A model generated the notes under the pieces. The model had not been told where the DNA came from. It made no database searches and saw only the letters and a program-made list of their open reading frames with translations. From Verpa conica (taxonomy: Eukaryota; Ascomycota; Pezizomycetes; Pezizales; Morchellaceae): a stretch of 64,000 bases of DNA. Shown piece after piece: positions 20,688 through 31,978 of the stretch; the first letter of the stretch is position 1, and every line of letters starts with the position of its first letter. Where the stretch lies: positions 1,054,001-1,118,000 of the forward strand of contig JAUFSD010000020.1 in assembly GCA_033030425.1 (NCBI GenBank), read 5' to 3'. Both the position numbers and the translations under genes were made by a program.

Positions 20688-22246
20688 ATCATTCTATTGA
20701 TACGTGGGTCTAGAATTATCTTCTATTTTCGTGAGTATTACTATATAATCTCATATTTTAAGAATAAACAGCTCTAGCAATGTCTCTACTTGTATTTAGT
20801 GGGATCGTAGGCCGCTCTTAGTGTGGGATATGCCATTAATGCATGAAGTGGGATAAATAACATTGATACTTATGAAATCTCTCAACACTAAAAGGAGACA
20901 GCTGTACCTCCAGGGAATAAGGAGGACTATTTTGTATGACAACGCTTTACAAAATGTTTCACACTCCCGGATCATGTAAAATCACTCGGCTTATTCCACG
21001 GTACTACCCGAATGAATGAATGAGTTCATTATAAATACTAGGAACGATATGAAGCCGAAGATGTTGATTTGATTGTCTAAGAGACTGATATTTATTGATA
21101 TATTCTTCAATCTATACAATACAAATTCTATAGGTCCTTCAGCAACAAATATACATTATACCAGTTAATTCTTTACACTATGGCGCCTTCTCGGTATTGA
21201 CGTCGGCTCGTTCTTTTCCCCAACAGTGATATAGTCGCTCCTGAGATAATGCTCTACCTCCTGAGTGAACACCGACGATCTTTTTATCCATCGGCGAACC
21301 TCGGCCTGCCTCTCTCCTTAGAGCCCTATTTTTTTAGTACCACCAATAGATCTTCTCTATCGTATGTTTCCCCATAACCTGCTAGGAAAGGAGGGGAAAT
21401 GCTTTCACTAAGTACGTGAGACACCAATAACCAAGTCTCTGCCTGTGTTCGAAGTAGGGCATTCCGTCCATCCTGATACCTAGGGCGGGATGCACCACCA
21501 CTCGTAGTCCGTTCATAACCTACGGAGGGCCTTCCCTAGCGGTTTAGCTGAAGGAGTAGACGGACTACAGGCCGTGTAGGGTCCTACGGCGATTGGGTTA
21601 GGGTTATTCAATACCATAACTGGTTGTGGGACTGTGGGGTGACTTAAATTCAGCGAATTTAATATAATTGAAAGGCTCTCCATAGGTCTTGACAAGGCCA
21701 ACAGGGTACTATGAGGACCCCTGGTTCCCTATAATCTGGAGAAATCTTACTTCCGAACGGACTATGACCCATAGTTTGGCTAGTCCTCTCTCTCCAATAG
21801 GGGCCCCGGGGCCGTTCCGAACAATAGTCTCTGCATACAGAGCGGAGCTAAACTATTCAGTCTTTATACCAAGGTCTTGCAGCTTGCAGAACATCTCCAG
21901 TGCTTCTGATTTCCAAGTGGCTCTCCAGCTGGTAGGTCGTACTGCCGGTTAAGCCCTTCAATCTCGTCGTCGGAGGCGGGGGGAAAGCACACCCAACGTT
22001 TTTTCGGGGATGTAGGGTATTCCTCTGACCCCGACGTTACCCCCGATTAAAAGAGCTTGTGCGCATTTCATGATACGAAACGCCCCGGTACGTGTTGCAT
22101 GAAAAGGTGAGCTAAATTATCTAGGCATTGCAGCTGACTATTAAGTCAGGAGTACCACGAAGATAATGTAAAGTCTTTTTAGGAGAAAAAGAAAGATACC
22201 ATACTATTTAGCTAAGAACTACTCCCGTGTCTAGCCCATTATTTGC

Positions 22247-22515
22247 TCCACAGCACCGTGAGGTCTAAACCGGTAAAGTTCTGAGAAACCTCGGGGTTAT
22301 CTCCGGAAACTTCCGGATCTTTCGGGGATTGGGTGTTGGCTCAGGGGCTTTTGACCTCTGTGGGTACCTAAGTCTGTGTGATGGCTACTTAGAAATGTAA
22401 GTACCTAACTTCCGCCGAAGTCCCCCGAGAATCCCCGACCTGGTGTAGATTTTCCAGTAAGCTCAGTGTTTCTTGGCTAGCTCGGTCTTTTAAAAGTACT
22501 TGGGTTTGTGCAGGA
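22247..22515. repeat. Dispersed repeat, copy 1 (pairs with 27,238-27,475)
   Basis: Shared text in order: AAAGTTCTGAGAAA, CTCGGG, AACTTC, AAATGTAAGTACCT, TTCCGCCG, TTGGCTAGCTCGG and GGTTTGTG. It is in the same orientation as the partner. No coding frame or terminal inverted repeat was recognised. Confidence 0.7.
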
Positions 22516-22608
22516 CAGCCAAAAAAGGAAAAGTATCTAATTTTAGCTGTATTTTTTTAATTCATTCAGTTACCCTCGGGATTTTTGCAACTCAAATCGG
22601 CAATACTA

Positions 22609-22644
22609 TATCGAGTGATATTTGGTGATCGAGTGATAGACTAT
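22609..22644. repeat. Two units of an 18 bp tandem repeat
   Basis: Two adjacent 18 bp units built on ATCGAGTGATA are followed about 400 bp later by six more units (23,055-23,162). No reading frame passes through them. Confidence 0.6.
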
Positions 22645-23054
22645 GAGTAATCCGTTCTCCCATTATCTTCAAAGCAACGAGGAACAAACCTTGCTCAGCC
22701 TTTATTAAATAACTAAAATGGTATCTCTTTGAAGGAGGCTTGCCATTATGGGGGGTTTCCAAGTCTCATGATTCAATAATAAAATTCATACCACTTGTGT
22801 ATTTGCCGATATTATAGCTCCCTTTCACTCTGGGATATCTTGTGTATGCATGAAGCGATATGAAGCGTGATGGATAATATTTTGTAGTCTTACCGAGAAA
22901 TCATGCTATTATATGAGCTTATGAGATCTTATGTGGGTACAAATGACTAGTAGTATGCCTGGGAGACATCATTGAAAAGATCATTATTTAGGTAGACGAT
23001 GTACTTTGCAAAGGGATCCATACCTCTTCATCACACATTATCACTCGGCAACTT

Positions 23055-23162
23055 CTGCGAGTGATTGACAATGATCGAGTGATAAGGAGTGAACGAGTCA
23101 TAAGTTGTGAGCGAGTGATGAGGTGTGAGCGAATGATACAAAGTGACCGGGTGATAATCGGT
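23055..23162. repeat. Six degenerate units of an 18 bp tandem repeat
   Basis: Units begin at 23055, 23073, 23091, 23109, 23127 and 23145 and follow a GA-x-CGAGTGATAA-x-x-x-GT pattern, for example GATCGAGTGATAAGGAGT and GAGCGAGTGATGAGGTGT. The same CGAGTGAT core recurs as single sites elsewhere in the window (near 641, 29,094 and 43,584, mostly as ATCACTCG). Confidence 0.75.
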
Positions 23163-23866
23163 GTCTAACTGGTCTCCCTTGTTTTCATAGCAACGAGAGA
23201 GGTACATACCCCACCTTAACCTTTCTCACACACCTTGAGCAGCATCTCAACCGAAAAGATTATAAGACCCTTCATACCTTCATTACTCGACCACCACTTT
23301 AATTGTAATCACAACAGGCACCTTTTCATCGTGGGGGTTGACATCATCCTTGATTTCGGGCCAACTTGTAAACCCTATGGGAATAGCACCTTATGAAGAT
23401 TGAGGATTTTTTTGTCGGCGGCATGTATGCTGACCCCTTGACGGGTGGTGGTTCCGATGGCGCGGGAACAGAACGGAGCGCTAGTGGAGAATAACTGCGA
23501 TGCCGGCTGAGAAAATAGTATCGCGGCGCTGCAAATAAAGTATAAGCACATAGTCGCAGACTCTTAGCCACGCCCTAAAGTGATATCGGCCGGCAGATTC
23601 AGTTTTAGATCGACGGTTTCTCCGGTATGGCTCCCGCCGCTACGCATTTTGGTATAAGCACCCCCGGTCGATGGTATTTCAATCAACAATCTGTACAGGT
23701 ATGATGCTGCTAGGGTGTCCTCTATGAGCATTCTGTCTTCGTGTCCTCTCACTTGAGTACACCTAACATAATCTCAACACCCTCTCCACATCATCAGCAA
23801 CTACGCCCCACAACGTTCATATAACATCACCATCACCATCACCATCGCTACAACTGAATCCTCAAA

Positions 23867-25203
23867 ATGTCTACCATCTGATAGCACTGCTATTCCGCTT
23901 CTACCTAATCATTTGCCTACGCGTCGCCATGGGGAGAGTGCAGGGCTCAACTCTCTTGAACTCACCTATATGCTTGACAATGAGATAACCTCTCAATCGT
24001 CCGCCGAGATTGCGGTTCTCTATCTCATTAGTAAATTCAATATTGACCTTAATCAAGTTGACAAACCTTCAGGTATCTCCCCTCAATTAGCCATAGCTGT
24101 CAACTGTGCTGTGCAGAAGGTAATAGCGGGTAGACAAGAGACAAGACGTATCCTTTGACAACGTTACCTTATCCTCCATGGCACCGTTTATCGACTTCGA
24201 CGAAAGTGAAAAGCTTTGTGATGTCTCTCAGTTCGAGCTTAAGCGTGCCAGGATACCTACACCGTTGTTTAAAGAAATTGTAAACGACCTTCAAATCGTG
24301 TTGCACCAGCATGTCCCTCCGGAGGGGTACTGCACTGAAGAAACTAGGTCGAGATTTATTGCACCGGTATGTATAATGGGTTTCATAGCCAGAATTATAA
24401 CTAATATTTTCCGTAGCTGATGAATCGTATTATATCTTGGTTCAAACTCCTAATAAACAACACCCCCGAAACAATAATGCCCACCAACGGCAATATCCAG
24501 TACCGATATAGAGTCTGTGGTACTATTACTATCATCTTTATCCAAGTCGAGCGCTTGACCGACACAGACGAAGAACACCTCAATGCTATTGCGCAGGTCA
24601 TCTCCGAAGCCGAAGGTACCCCTCTCTCTTCTAGTACATGTACTTATACTGATAATTGGCTTCTCAGTATGTGGTATTAAGAATTCCGAAGCTGGATGTT
24701 CCTGCTCTATACACGCTATTCTCTCGGACGGTGCCTCTTTCGAGTTCTTCCACTTCAAACGCGTCGCAAATGTACCGAAACTTCTCCGTGGTGCGGTCAG
24801 CCACACCGATGGAACCCAAGCACACAAATTAGAGATCCCCGACTTCGAAACACTCTCTCCGGTAGAGTTTATTCATGCTCTCCGACCAATCTGTGAGATC
24901 ATATTTTACGTTTTTCTTCAAGGATACATCAAGGGCTTAGAAGATTGCTACAAGCGGTTGATACAAGTGTTGGAAAACGAGAATCCGCTCGCACAGAGTG
25001 CATTGACTTTACGGGTGGCAGTGAGCCATGCTTGTGATGCTCTGAAGAGTGCACTACGTGCTACATATTTCGCGAGAACCGACCAGGCGGAAAAGGCATA
25101 CACCAAGGCTAAGGAAGCTTTTGTATCGTTAGATAAAAGGTGTGACTTAACCTTTGTACACATAAGAGTGACCGAAGCTGACATGAGAGTTGCCAAGTAT
25201 TGA
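23867..25203 (+). pseudogene. Frameshifted gene resembling fungal PD-(D/E)XK-fold proteins
   Basis: A CA-rich leader precedes an ATG at 23867 that stops after four codons, while an open coding frame runs alongside it shifted by one base. The frame continues to about 24,140. There a 7 bp tandem duplication (AGACAAG twice) shifts it again into the frame carrying MAPFIDFDESEKL and CTEETRSRFIAP. Good introns follow: 24367-24416 (GTATGT/CGTAG) and 24616-24667 (GTACCC/CTCAG). The exons are up to 24366, 24417-24615 and 24668-25203. The middle exon (IQYRYRVCGTITIIFIQVE, then AIAQVISEA) and the next (IHAILSDGASFEFFHFKR) match the layout of restriction-nuclease-like domains in fungal proteins. The lysine expected after Glu in the active site is not seen. 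No function is claimed, and the breaks suggest an inactive copy. Confidence 0.5.
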
Positions 25204-26344
25204 CGCTGCGCCATCAATGTTTAAGAGAGAGGATTGTAATTTGATGGGTGGGTGGGATGAAAAGCAGTTAGAGGGTTATTAATACCGGGGGTGAATAATT
25301 CCCACAAACAGCGTAGCAGCACTACTCCCGGAAGATATAGCTAGGGAGTGCTGCTGTGGAATGATATTAATAAGGGATAAGTAGAAGGGATAAGCTCTTC
25401 TAAAATATGTAGTGGAGGTTTCAACACTGAAGGCTTCTGTGGTAAAGCTGTCATTAATAGCATAATTCTATCAACGCTACCCCTAGTTTCCTAGGGAGGA
25501 ATAATATACAAAGCTTTGCATTAGTTCAGTCCTAGCTTTATGTTATGTCTAGACAGATCCCACTCTAGACCCAAAACCCTTGTCCGCTGCCCTATTTTGT
25601 GTACTTATCCTGATTCTTGGAAGACACTACGTGTAATTCATATAACAAAATCTAAAAAAAAACTCATGGCTCCAACCCTTTATTATTACTCTATTATGCT
25701 CTCTCGCCCAGGACTTCTATCAAATTTGGATACATAGGGCATTACCAAACTACGCAGTAGAGATGCCCATTTAACCCAATCCCCACCCTTCGCATATACC
25801 ATAGTGCGAGGCGGGAAACCTCTATCATTCTCACCTTAACGTGACATTTACCGCACAGGGCCTACCCGGAAGTGTTAATAATTGTCTTTCCTAGTTCGAA
25901 AGTGACAAGGTGTAGTACTTAAAATAACGCAAGACACCAATAGTGTCCATTCGCTATCGTGAAACCCATCCCCATAATTACCAATGCCTTCTAAATGTTC
26001 ACCTTGTCCGCAAAACATCTTCACGCTTTCCTGCCCCGCTACGAGGTACAAGGATCGCTGGATGGTGATACTGGCTGCAGGGCCGAACACATTGAAGTGG
26101 TCCTTAATTCTCGATATTTGTGCAAAAAATCTCCATTCGATTCCCGTTTTACAATTAACGGATGGTTAGAAGACCCTGGTCGACACCAGGTACCCCTTAG
26201 CAACAGTAGCCCCGAAACCCACCAAGATACCAATCATAGTACATCTCCAGGAGTGTTGCCATTCTTTTCTCGTTGACGACGTAGAGGGTGAAGTAGACAG
26301 AGTTCAATTAGAGAATCCAGAAGAATTACTTCCCAGACCTTGTT

Positions 26345-26456
26345 TTACCCCCCGGTAGCAGCGAATCCTACTCCGAGAGCAAAGATGACTATAAAAGCCC
26401 AGTATACATAGCGATATTTGTAACTGGGTACTCAACGGAGTCTGAGTCCGTTCCAT
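26345..26456 (-). pseudogene. Frameshifted relic of a small one-helix membrane ORF
   Basis: The minus strand has an ATGGAACGG start and, one frame later, a hydrophobic stretch YVYWAFIVIFALGVGFAAT ending in a stop. The copy at 28304-28432 is intact with YIYWAVLGVIITLGLGYAAS at the same place. The distance from ATG to the TGG of the helix is 55 nt here and 54 nt there, so this copy has a one-base shift. Upstream flanks are also similar, including an intron-like GTACGTA donor and AGCTAACC. Confidence 0.35.
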
Positions 26457-26941
26457 ACCCGAGGGCTGCTTTTCTTTTTTCTCTTGCGAGTAATGCGTGA
26501 ATAGAGGCTCGGACTTTTTCTCTCTGTGTAAATGGTTAGCTGAAAAGCCTAAATAATTTAACTTATACTCTCGCGTGGTACGTACCTTGTGTTGAAGAAA
26601 ATATGTAAACTGTATAATAACAGAAGAGGGGTGAGCCCCTTCTTGTAGTCCTTTTGAGGACACCTGTTATCAACTATTCTCGTGCCCATCACCTACGGCG
26701 CAGCTTGCTGCGTCACCGTTGATTGTGTAGCAAAAGCAACCTTTGGGGCTGGGAACGAGACTAGTTATCAACTACTAGTACACTTACTAGCCTAATTGCT
26801 AGTGCAATCGTTTGGTTCAAAACCTTGCTCCATCATCAAATTTGACACTCCATTGATAGTAGGGGATCATTGCATCCCGGTGGGTTTTGTTCATTGATTG
26901 GAGCTGAAACATCTGATGTTTGGACTTTGAGAATAACCGCC

Positions 26942-27212
26942 CTATAGCACAAGTATATCGTAGATGCTTCCCTTCAAAGAATTACTGCTTGATTATCTCA
27001 CCAGGGTTAGGGTAGGAGAAACAAGTATTATCCCATAATCGATGGGGGATGCTGCCCCTCCGAGGGTGGAGGTGGCTCAACGTAATTGCGACCTATGAGA
27101 AAAGGGTAGAAACCTGAGCATGAGTCTAGTAATAGGGTTTTTGGCCCCTGCGGAAAAGGGGTAGCTTCTCCGGGGTTATGATATACTTAATGTAGGAGGG
27201 GGGCTAGTATCG
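26942..27212. repeat. Dispersed repeat, copy 1 (pairs with 29,492-29,752)
   Basis: Shared text in order: ACAAGTATA, CGTAGATGCTTCC-like, CCAGGGTTAGGG, TTATCCCATAA, GTGGCTCAAC, TTGGCCCCTG, TAATGTAGGAGGGGG. Both copies are on the same strand and contain one telomere-like motif. Confidence 0.75.
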
Positions 27213-27237
27213 TGCCTAGACGTATTATTTACTGCGC

Positions 27238-27475
27238 AGCATCGTAGGGTCTGGAGAAGTAAAGTTCTGAGAAATCTCGGGATACCTCTGAAAACTTCTG
27301 GGTCTACCGGGGGATTTTGGCCAAGGGAGTGCTTACGTTTGTGTGGTGGCTTCATATAAATGTAAGTACCTGATTTCCGCCGGGGATTCCCGAAGCCCCC
27401 AGTACTCTTGGAGGTTTTCCTTGGCTAGCTCGGCCTTTCAAAGGTACTTAGGTTTGTGTGGGACAACCACACAAA
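27238..27475. repeat. Dispersed repeat, copy 2 (pairs with 22,247-22,515)
   Basis: It matches copy 1 in order and orientation, with shared AAAGTTCTGAGAAA, AAATGTAAGTACCTGA, TTCCGCCG and TTGGCTAGCTCGG. It is slightly shorter than copy 1. Confidence 0.7.
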
Positions 27476-28303
27476 GGTAAGTACCAAGTTTTCCCCGGAA
27501 GCCCCCCGAGAGGAATACCCCGGAAAAAAAGAATTGGGCAAGCTCGGAGAGGTTAGCATACCATTCCCTACGGTTCTGCACAGAAAATAATGGGGCTGCG
27601 CACGAGACTATATTTTTCTATACTATTATTGCCATAAGCACAGCTTTTGCAATTCAGATACTATTTTCAAAGGCGGGTTTAAGTTCAGTACTCCTTGCGT
27701 TACATTTTTTTAGACCGGAGCGATGGGAGCTCTTTGATGCGGGTATGAAAGTAAAGTAACCGGGTTTCCTAAAGTTATTTTTTAATTTACTATACTTTGA
27801 ATCAGACTGACTTGCGGACAATAATAAAGTACTATTAGTAGAAGAAAGCACTATTATTAGAATAAAAGTCTTAGTTTCTTTTCTCTTGATGCTACTACGT
27901 TTCTATCAGTACTGCTATAATCACTGCTGATGATCATCTCATCAGAGGACGAATTGTTGTAAAAAGACTGAAAGCAAGTTATATTTGATGGTGATAGTCT
28001 AGAAACAAAAGGAAACGAAACATTTTCTATGCCACTGATGCTGCCAAGACCCTGCTTACATAAGCGTTCATAACAAGTACCATCATTTGAATTAAGTTAT
28101 CCTCTAATAGGATAGAAAAAAACGTAAAAGAAGCTACCCAGCCGTCATCTAGCGTACATGCCATTTTAACCCTTGGGAAGTCATCACCAAATAGCTCTAT
28201 AAACACATCATCGTCCTAGGTATTTTGTTGTGATTTCGCCCAGGATATCCAGGATGAGGTGAACGAGTTCAAGTAGTGTGTCAATAACTACCTCCCATAC
28301 TTT

Positions 28304-28432
28304 CTAAACTCCGGTGATGCATTCTTCGGAAGCAGCGTATCCCAGCCCAAGAGTTATAATCACACCAAGTACAGCCCAATAGATATAGAGGGTGTTGCAA
28401 GTGAGCTTACGTAGAAGCCTAAATCTTTCCAT
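28304..28432 (-). CDS. Possible 42-residue one-helix membrane peptide
   Basis: ATG at 28432-28430 opens a short frame starting MERFRLLRKLTCNT, followed by a hydrophobic helix (YIYWAVLGVIITLGLGYAAS) and a short tail, ending at TAG 28306-28304. The basic-then-hydrophobic layout would fit a tail-anchored or type II peptide. A diverged, frameshifted copy exists at 26345-26456, and a fragment of the shared flank near 22,100. It may equally be the last exon of a lost gene or part of a repeat. Confidence 0.3.
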   Translation of the reverse strand: MERFRLLRKLTCNTLYIYWAVLGVIITLGLGYAASEECITGV

Positions 28433-29319
28433 GCACCGGGAATTCTCTCCTGTATCTGAGATGATGCACAGCCCAGTAATTTGTGGATAGCCTCTCTGGC
28501 TTCTTCCCCGTGGTGATGGTCAGCTGCAATGCCTGGATAATTTAACTCATCTTCTCACGTATTACGTACCTTTCACCTTGGTCAAATCGCTTTCGCCATT
28601 GATGACATGAGAGTACGGCGGTGCGGTGGCGATGGATCGTTGAGTCGAGCTCAAACACATGGCGGATGGACGTAGCATCCTCCCAGCTGAGTGAGAGCCA
28701 ACTTTTCTGTTAATCCTCTATACATGTTGAATATCGGCGGTAGTGGTTAGGGAGTCTTCATGGTGTTTCCCGGTGGTAGTCAGTTAGTGATGAGGTGTGT
28801 GGTGGGTTCTAGGGGTAGGATGGCCGGAGAGTGGCCCACGTGGAAGAGGCGTGGTCGCTACCTTCAAAGAACGAGGGTTGTGTGGCGTCATCCCACAGAA
28901 GGAAAAAGCAACTTATGGTATTACACAAAGGGATCCAGTTGCTGTCGCTGATCTGTAGAAAAGCTGCCGGAAATAAGAAATCTATAGTTCTATTAAGATA
29001 AATGATGTAACTGTACATGACCTTGGGTTTCACAGAAAAGCGGTAGCTCCACGGGTTATGAGATACATATAACCGGAGACACATCATGGATTATCACTCG
29101 AATTCATATGAGAATAACTGTCACGTGCGGCTTGGCGTGCATTGCCGGTTGTTTAAAACCTTTTGTACCATGGTCATCGACCATCATGATTAATGTTTCT
29201 TACTTAGTAATATAAGACTTTTCTTTGTGAATTCACCGGCTGTATCTTAGTGACTGGTCCTAGGTGACGATAACTAGTAAAATACCTTGATTCAATCGGC
29301 TAAGAGAGGGGGATAGATA

Positions 29320-29465
29320 TATTGATGTATTCTCTAAAAGAGAAAACCTTAAACACTCATATGGGCGCCTTGCCTGGATCCTCAAACCTAACGAATAGGA
29401 AGCACGTGACTCATATCTATCAGCCATTCATATTAGGAAGTTTCTACAGCATTAACTACTTTATA
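29320..29465. repeat. Dispersed repeat, relative of 700-880
   Basis: Shared text in order: ATATGGGC, CTGGATCCTCAAAC, ACGTGACTCAT, ATTAGGAAG, TCTACA. It lies just before the copy at 29,492-29,752, so the two repeats may form part of a larger unit. Confidence 0.6.
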
Positions 29466-29491
29466 ACACTCATTCCCTATCTTACCGTAGC

Positions 29492-29752
29492 CGTATAGAA
29501 CAAGTATACCGTAGATACTTCCTTCGAAGAATTGCTACATGAGTATCTCGCCAGGGTTAGGGGTGGAGAAACGAGCCTTATCCCATAACCGATGAAAAAT
29601 GCTACCCCTCAGAGTGGCTGTGGCTCAACATATTATGGCCTATGAAAAGAGAGTAGAGACCTGGACATGAGCCTAGCCATAGAGATTTGGCCCCTGTAGA
29701 AAAGGGTAGTTTCACCGGGCTATGAGATAGGTAATGTAGGAGGGGGCTATCC
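29492..29752. repeat. Dispersed repeat, copy 2 (pairs with 26,942-27,212)
   Basis: It matches copy 1 in order and orientation and includes CCAGGGTTAGGG, TTATCCCATAA, GTGGCTCAAC and GTAATGTAGGAGGGGG. No coding frame or terminal repeats were recognised. Confidence 0.75.
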
Positions 29753-30599
29753 TTAATGTCTCTTGTAGCATCTTTATATAGACGAGATTTGTGTTGTCAT
29801 CGACCTATTGTTCCTAAGGAGTATTTATCTTGCGTTCAGTGAATTAGAGTTGATGCGGGTATGAAAAATGAGAGGACATAGAAACCCTAACCCTACCTCC
29901 TGAGACACTTACATCCTCACCTTGTTATAGATATATAATACCCTCAGTGCCTTCCAGAGGACATTGCCCAGAAACTATGTATAATTTCCACTCGGCTCTT
30001 TAACTCTCATTTTGGGCGCAGGGGATGTAATAAGATGGTATATCCATATAATAAAAGATAGCCGGAAGGTCACGACGTCTATATCGATTTATAGCATTGC
30101 GGTCCATCGATTCAGCTACAGAGAAACTTACCTATCTAGCCTGTTGGTTGGAGCATTATAAAATATGGTGAATACCAATAATCGAGCAATTCGGTAACCC
30201 TAACCCTGCACCCGGAGTCACCGTTACTTCGCAGACCTGGGATACCAATATTAAGTTAAGGAATTACCATTCAACACCTGCGTTGATGGGTGTGGCGGAT
30301 ATGTGATAGACTAAGCTTGGCTTCGTGGTTTGCTAAAATGAGGGGTAGGCTTTGTAGTACGCCACAAGTGGAGCTGTATTGAATGTCTTGGTAGAGGAAT
30401 GTGATATTCCATTGGTTTGATATAGGGAGGCGGAAGTCAAGTTAATATGGAACCGTATTTGGTTCACTAAATAGTACCCGCTTTGAGATGCCTAAACTAG
30501 CTATAGTTTCGTGAAGTGAAGAATAGGCCTAGTTTGAGTCAAATACCTCGGAGTGGAGAAAATTAGACTTGCTCCAGCGCATTCGCAGCAGGATCGGTT

Positions 30600-31160
30600 G
30601 ATGTCCGATTCATGATCTATCACCCGGGATGATAAGTCACCACTTTGTTGTAGATCTGTTCTGGGCCACTCGCAAATTTCACGATTTCGCGAATGGACCC
30701 GGGCCATTCGCGAACGGACTGCCCTTTGTATGTATTCACGACTTGCCCGGTCCATTGACAAATGGCCTGGACTTACAGGGATCTAAAAAAAAATGTTAGA
30801 CCCTCATCAGCCATACTATATAGCTAGGTGCCCTATGGGTACCCATGTACTGGGAGTTATCTCTCAATTATAACCGCCTGGGGATGCTTGGCAATTAAAG
30901 AGGTATATACTAACTCAAATAAAATAATTAGGATCTGGTATTAACATATTAAGATCAACTTGCCCCCCTAAATTAAGATTATAGGGTTTATATACTAGAG
31001 ATTAACCACATAAATGCTCTAAGTTATTATGTATTTATTTGGGTGTACAATGTGTCTTCTCTAAGCTATTGGGGCTGATGAGAGTCTACTATTTTTTTTT
31101 AGATCCCTGTAAGTCCAGGCCATTCGCAAATGGACCGGGCAAGTCGTCAATACATACAAA
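30600..31160. repeat. Large inverted-repeat element, left arm and most of the right arm
   Basis: The left arm (about 30,600-30,815, minus sense) and right arm (31,070-31,160, continuing after the insertion at 31,562) share GGCTGATGAG, TTTTAGATCCCTGTAAGTCC, AATGGACCGGGCAAGTCGT and ACATACAAAGGGCAGTCCGT. About 255 bp separate the arms. The right arm lacks about 30 bp present in the left one. It fits an old foldback or TIR element interrupted by a later insertion. Confidence 0.75.
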
Positions 31161-31553
31161 TAGTGTTCGTCCTGGGGGACTCGGTCCCCCAAACTCCCCG
31201 GGGGACCGCGCCAAGAAACCGCCTCGAACCGCTCCGCAGGCGGGGGCGGTTCTGGATTTTGAGCAAAGAACGGGGGGAGGACCGTGCACACCGGGGCCTC
31301 AATTAAAGCAAAATCGATATATACAGCGTTTGAGGACTGCAATTGAGTTCTAAAGCACTGTGGGAGGCGTATGGGAGGCGTATGAATGGCGTATGAATGG
31401 CAGTATATGCGCAGTAGCGCAGAAATAGGACCCTCCCAGCGGGGAACCGCCCCGGCCGAGGCGGGTTTTTTGGTCAAAATTTGCCCCCGAGCCCGCGATG
31501 GGGCGGGTCCATAATTTCAGGAACCGCCCCGAATCGCCCCAAGACGAACACTA
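31161..31553. mobile_element. 393 bp non-autonomous hAT-type element
   Basis: The ends are TAGTGTTCGTC and its exact complement GACGAACACTA, and the element is flanked by a perfect 8 bp duplication CATACAAA (31153-31160 and 31554-31561). An 8 bp target duplication plus TIRs beginning YA-x-x-G are hallmarks of the hAT superfamily. The inside is much more GC-rich than the surroundings and has no transposase frame. It splits the right arm of the older inverted repeat, which gives the order of events. Confidence 0.92.
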
Positions 31554-31561
31554 CATACAAA

Positions 31562-31620
31562 GGGCAGTCCGTTCGCGAAATTAGCGAGCAGCCCAGAACA
31601 GATCTGCCTAATAGCCCGGA
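31562..31620. repeat. Rest of the interrupted inverted-repeat right arm
   Basis: GGGCAGTCCGTTCGCGAAAT and CCCAGAACAGATCT continue the match to the complement of the left arm directly after the target duplication of the hAT-type element. The match fades beyond about 31,620. Confidence 0.7.
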
Positions 31621-31951
31621 TCTTCACCTTGTCATTTCGGCGAGACCTCCACAGCGGGCCGACCACGGCCCGATATGGGGATATATAGGAGTGGGAGTAC
31701 GCCTCTAGGGCGGTAATAGACTATCGAGCTCTCTAATTTCTACACACTTGATAGAAGTAAGAGTAGATAAATCGAGTCACTACAGTAGCTTAGCAGACTT
31801 GAAGAGAGACACTAGGAACTTCCTCCTCCCAGCCTTTAGATAAGATTAGTAAAGATAACAATGTCGACTGATAATACCTGCTTCCGAAAAACGCTATACA
31901 TGGCTAGGCAGTGTTCGCAACCGTCCGGGGCCCCGCTGTAACCGTAGGACT

Positions 31952-31978
31952 GGACGGACTATGAGCTATAGTCCGTCC
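31952..31978. repeat. Perfect 11 bp palindromic arms in a recurrent GGACGGACTATAG context
   Basis: GGACGGACTAT, a 5 bp loop, then ATAGTCCGTCC. The half-site recurs near 1,945, 21,570 and 32,228, next to GGGCCCT-rich text, so it probably marks a repeat family. A protein-binding role cannot be told from sequence. Confidence 0.6.

Larger units (their letters stand above)
20700..23840. other. Gene-free, repeat-rich stretch
   Basis: It contains a diverged repeat at 21,490-21,800 (relative of 1,690-1,990, with a telomere-like motif at 21,595-21,606). A fragment of the small-ORF repeat family lies near 22,100-22,145. The 22,247-22,515 member of a dispersed pair and 18 bp tandem repeats are listed separately. 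Minus-strand frames at 23,344-23,740 look weakly coding but have no supported start or domain. Confidence 0.45.
25204..30500. other. Gene-poor stretch made of dispersed repeats
   Basis: It contains pairs 26,942-27,212/29,492-29,752 and 22,247-22,515/27,238-27,475, a copy of the 700-880 repeat at 29,320-29,465, and two relics of a small membrane ORF. Telomere-like motifs occur at 27,004, 29,554, 29,883 and 30,194. No full gene was recognised. Confidence 0.5.

Noticed and set aside
23344..23752. Minus-strand frames that might be exons of a gene (text such as DLKLNLPADITLGRG)
   Set aside because: No in-frame start or convincing splice joined the pieces, and no family was recognised.
31039..31477. 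Frames of 104 and 138 residues on the two strands
   Set aside because: They run through the GC-rich hAT-type element and its flanking inverted repeat, with no transposase motif.
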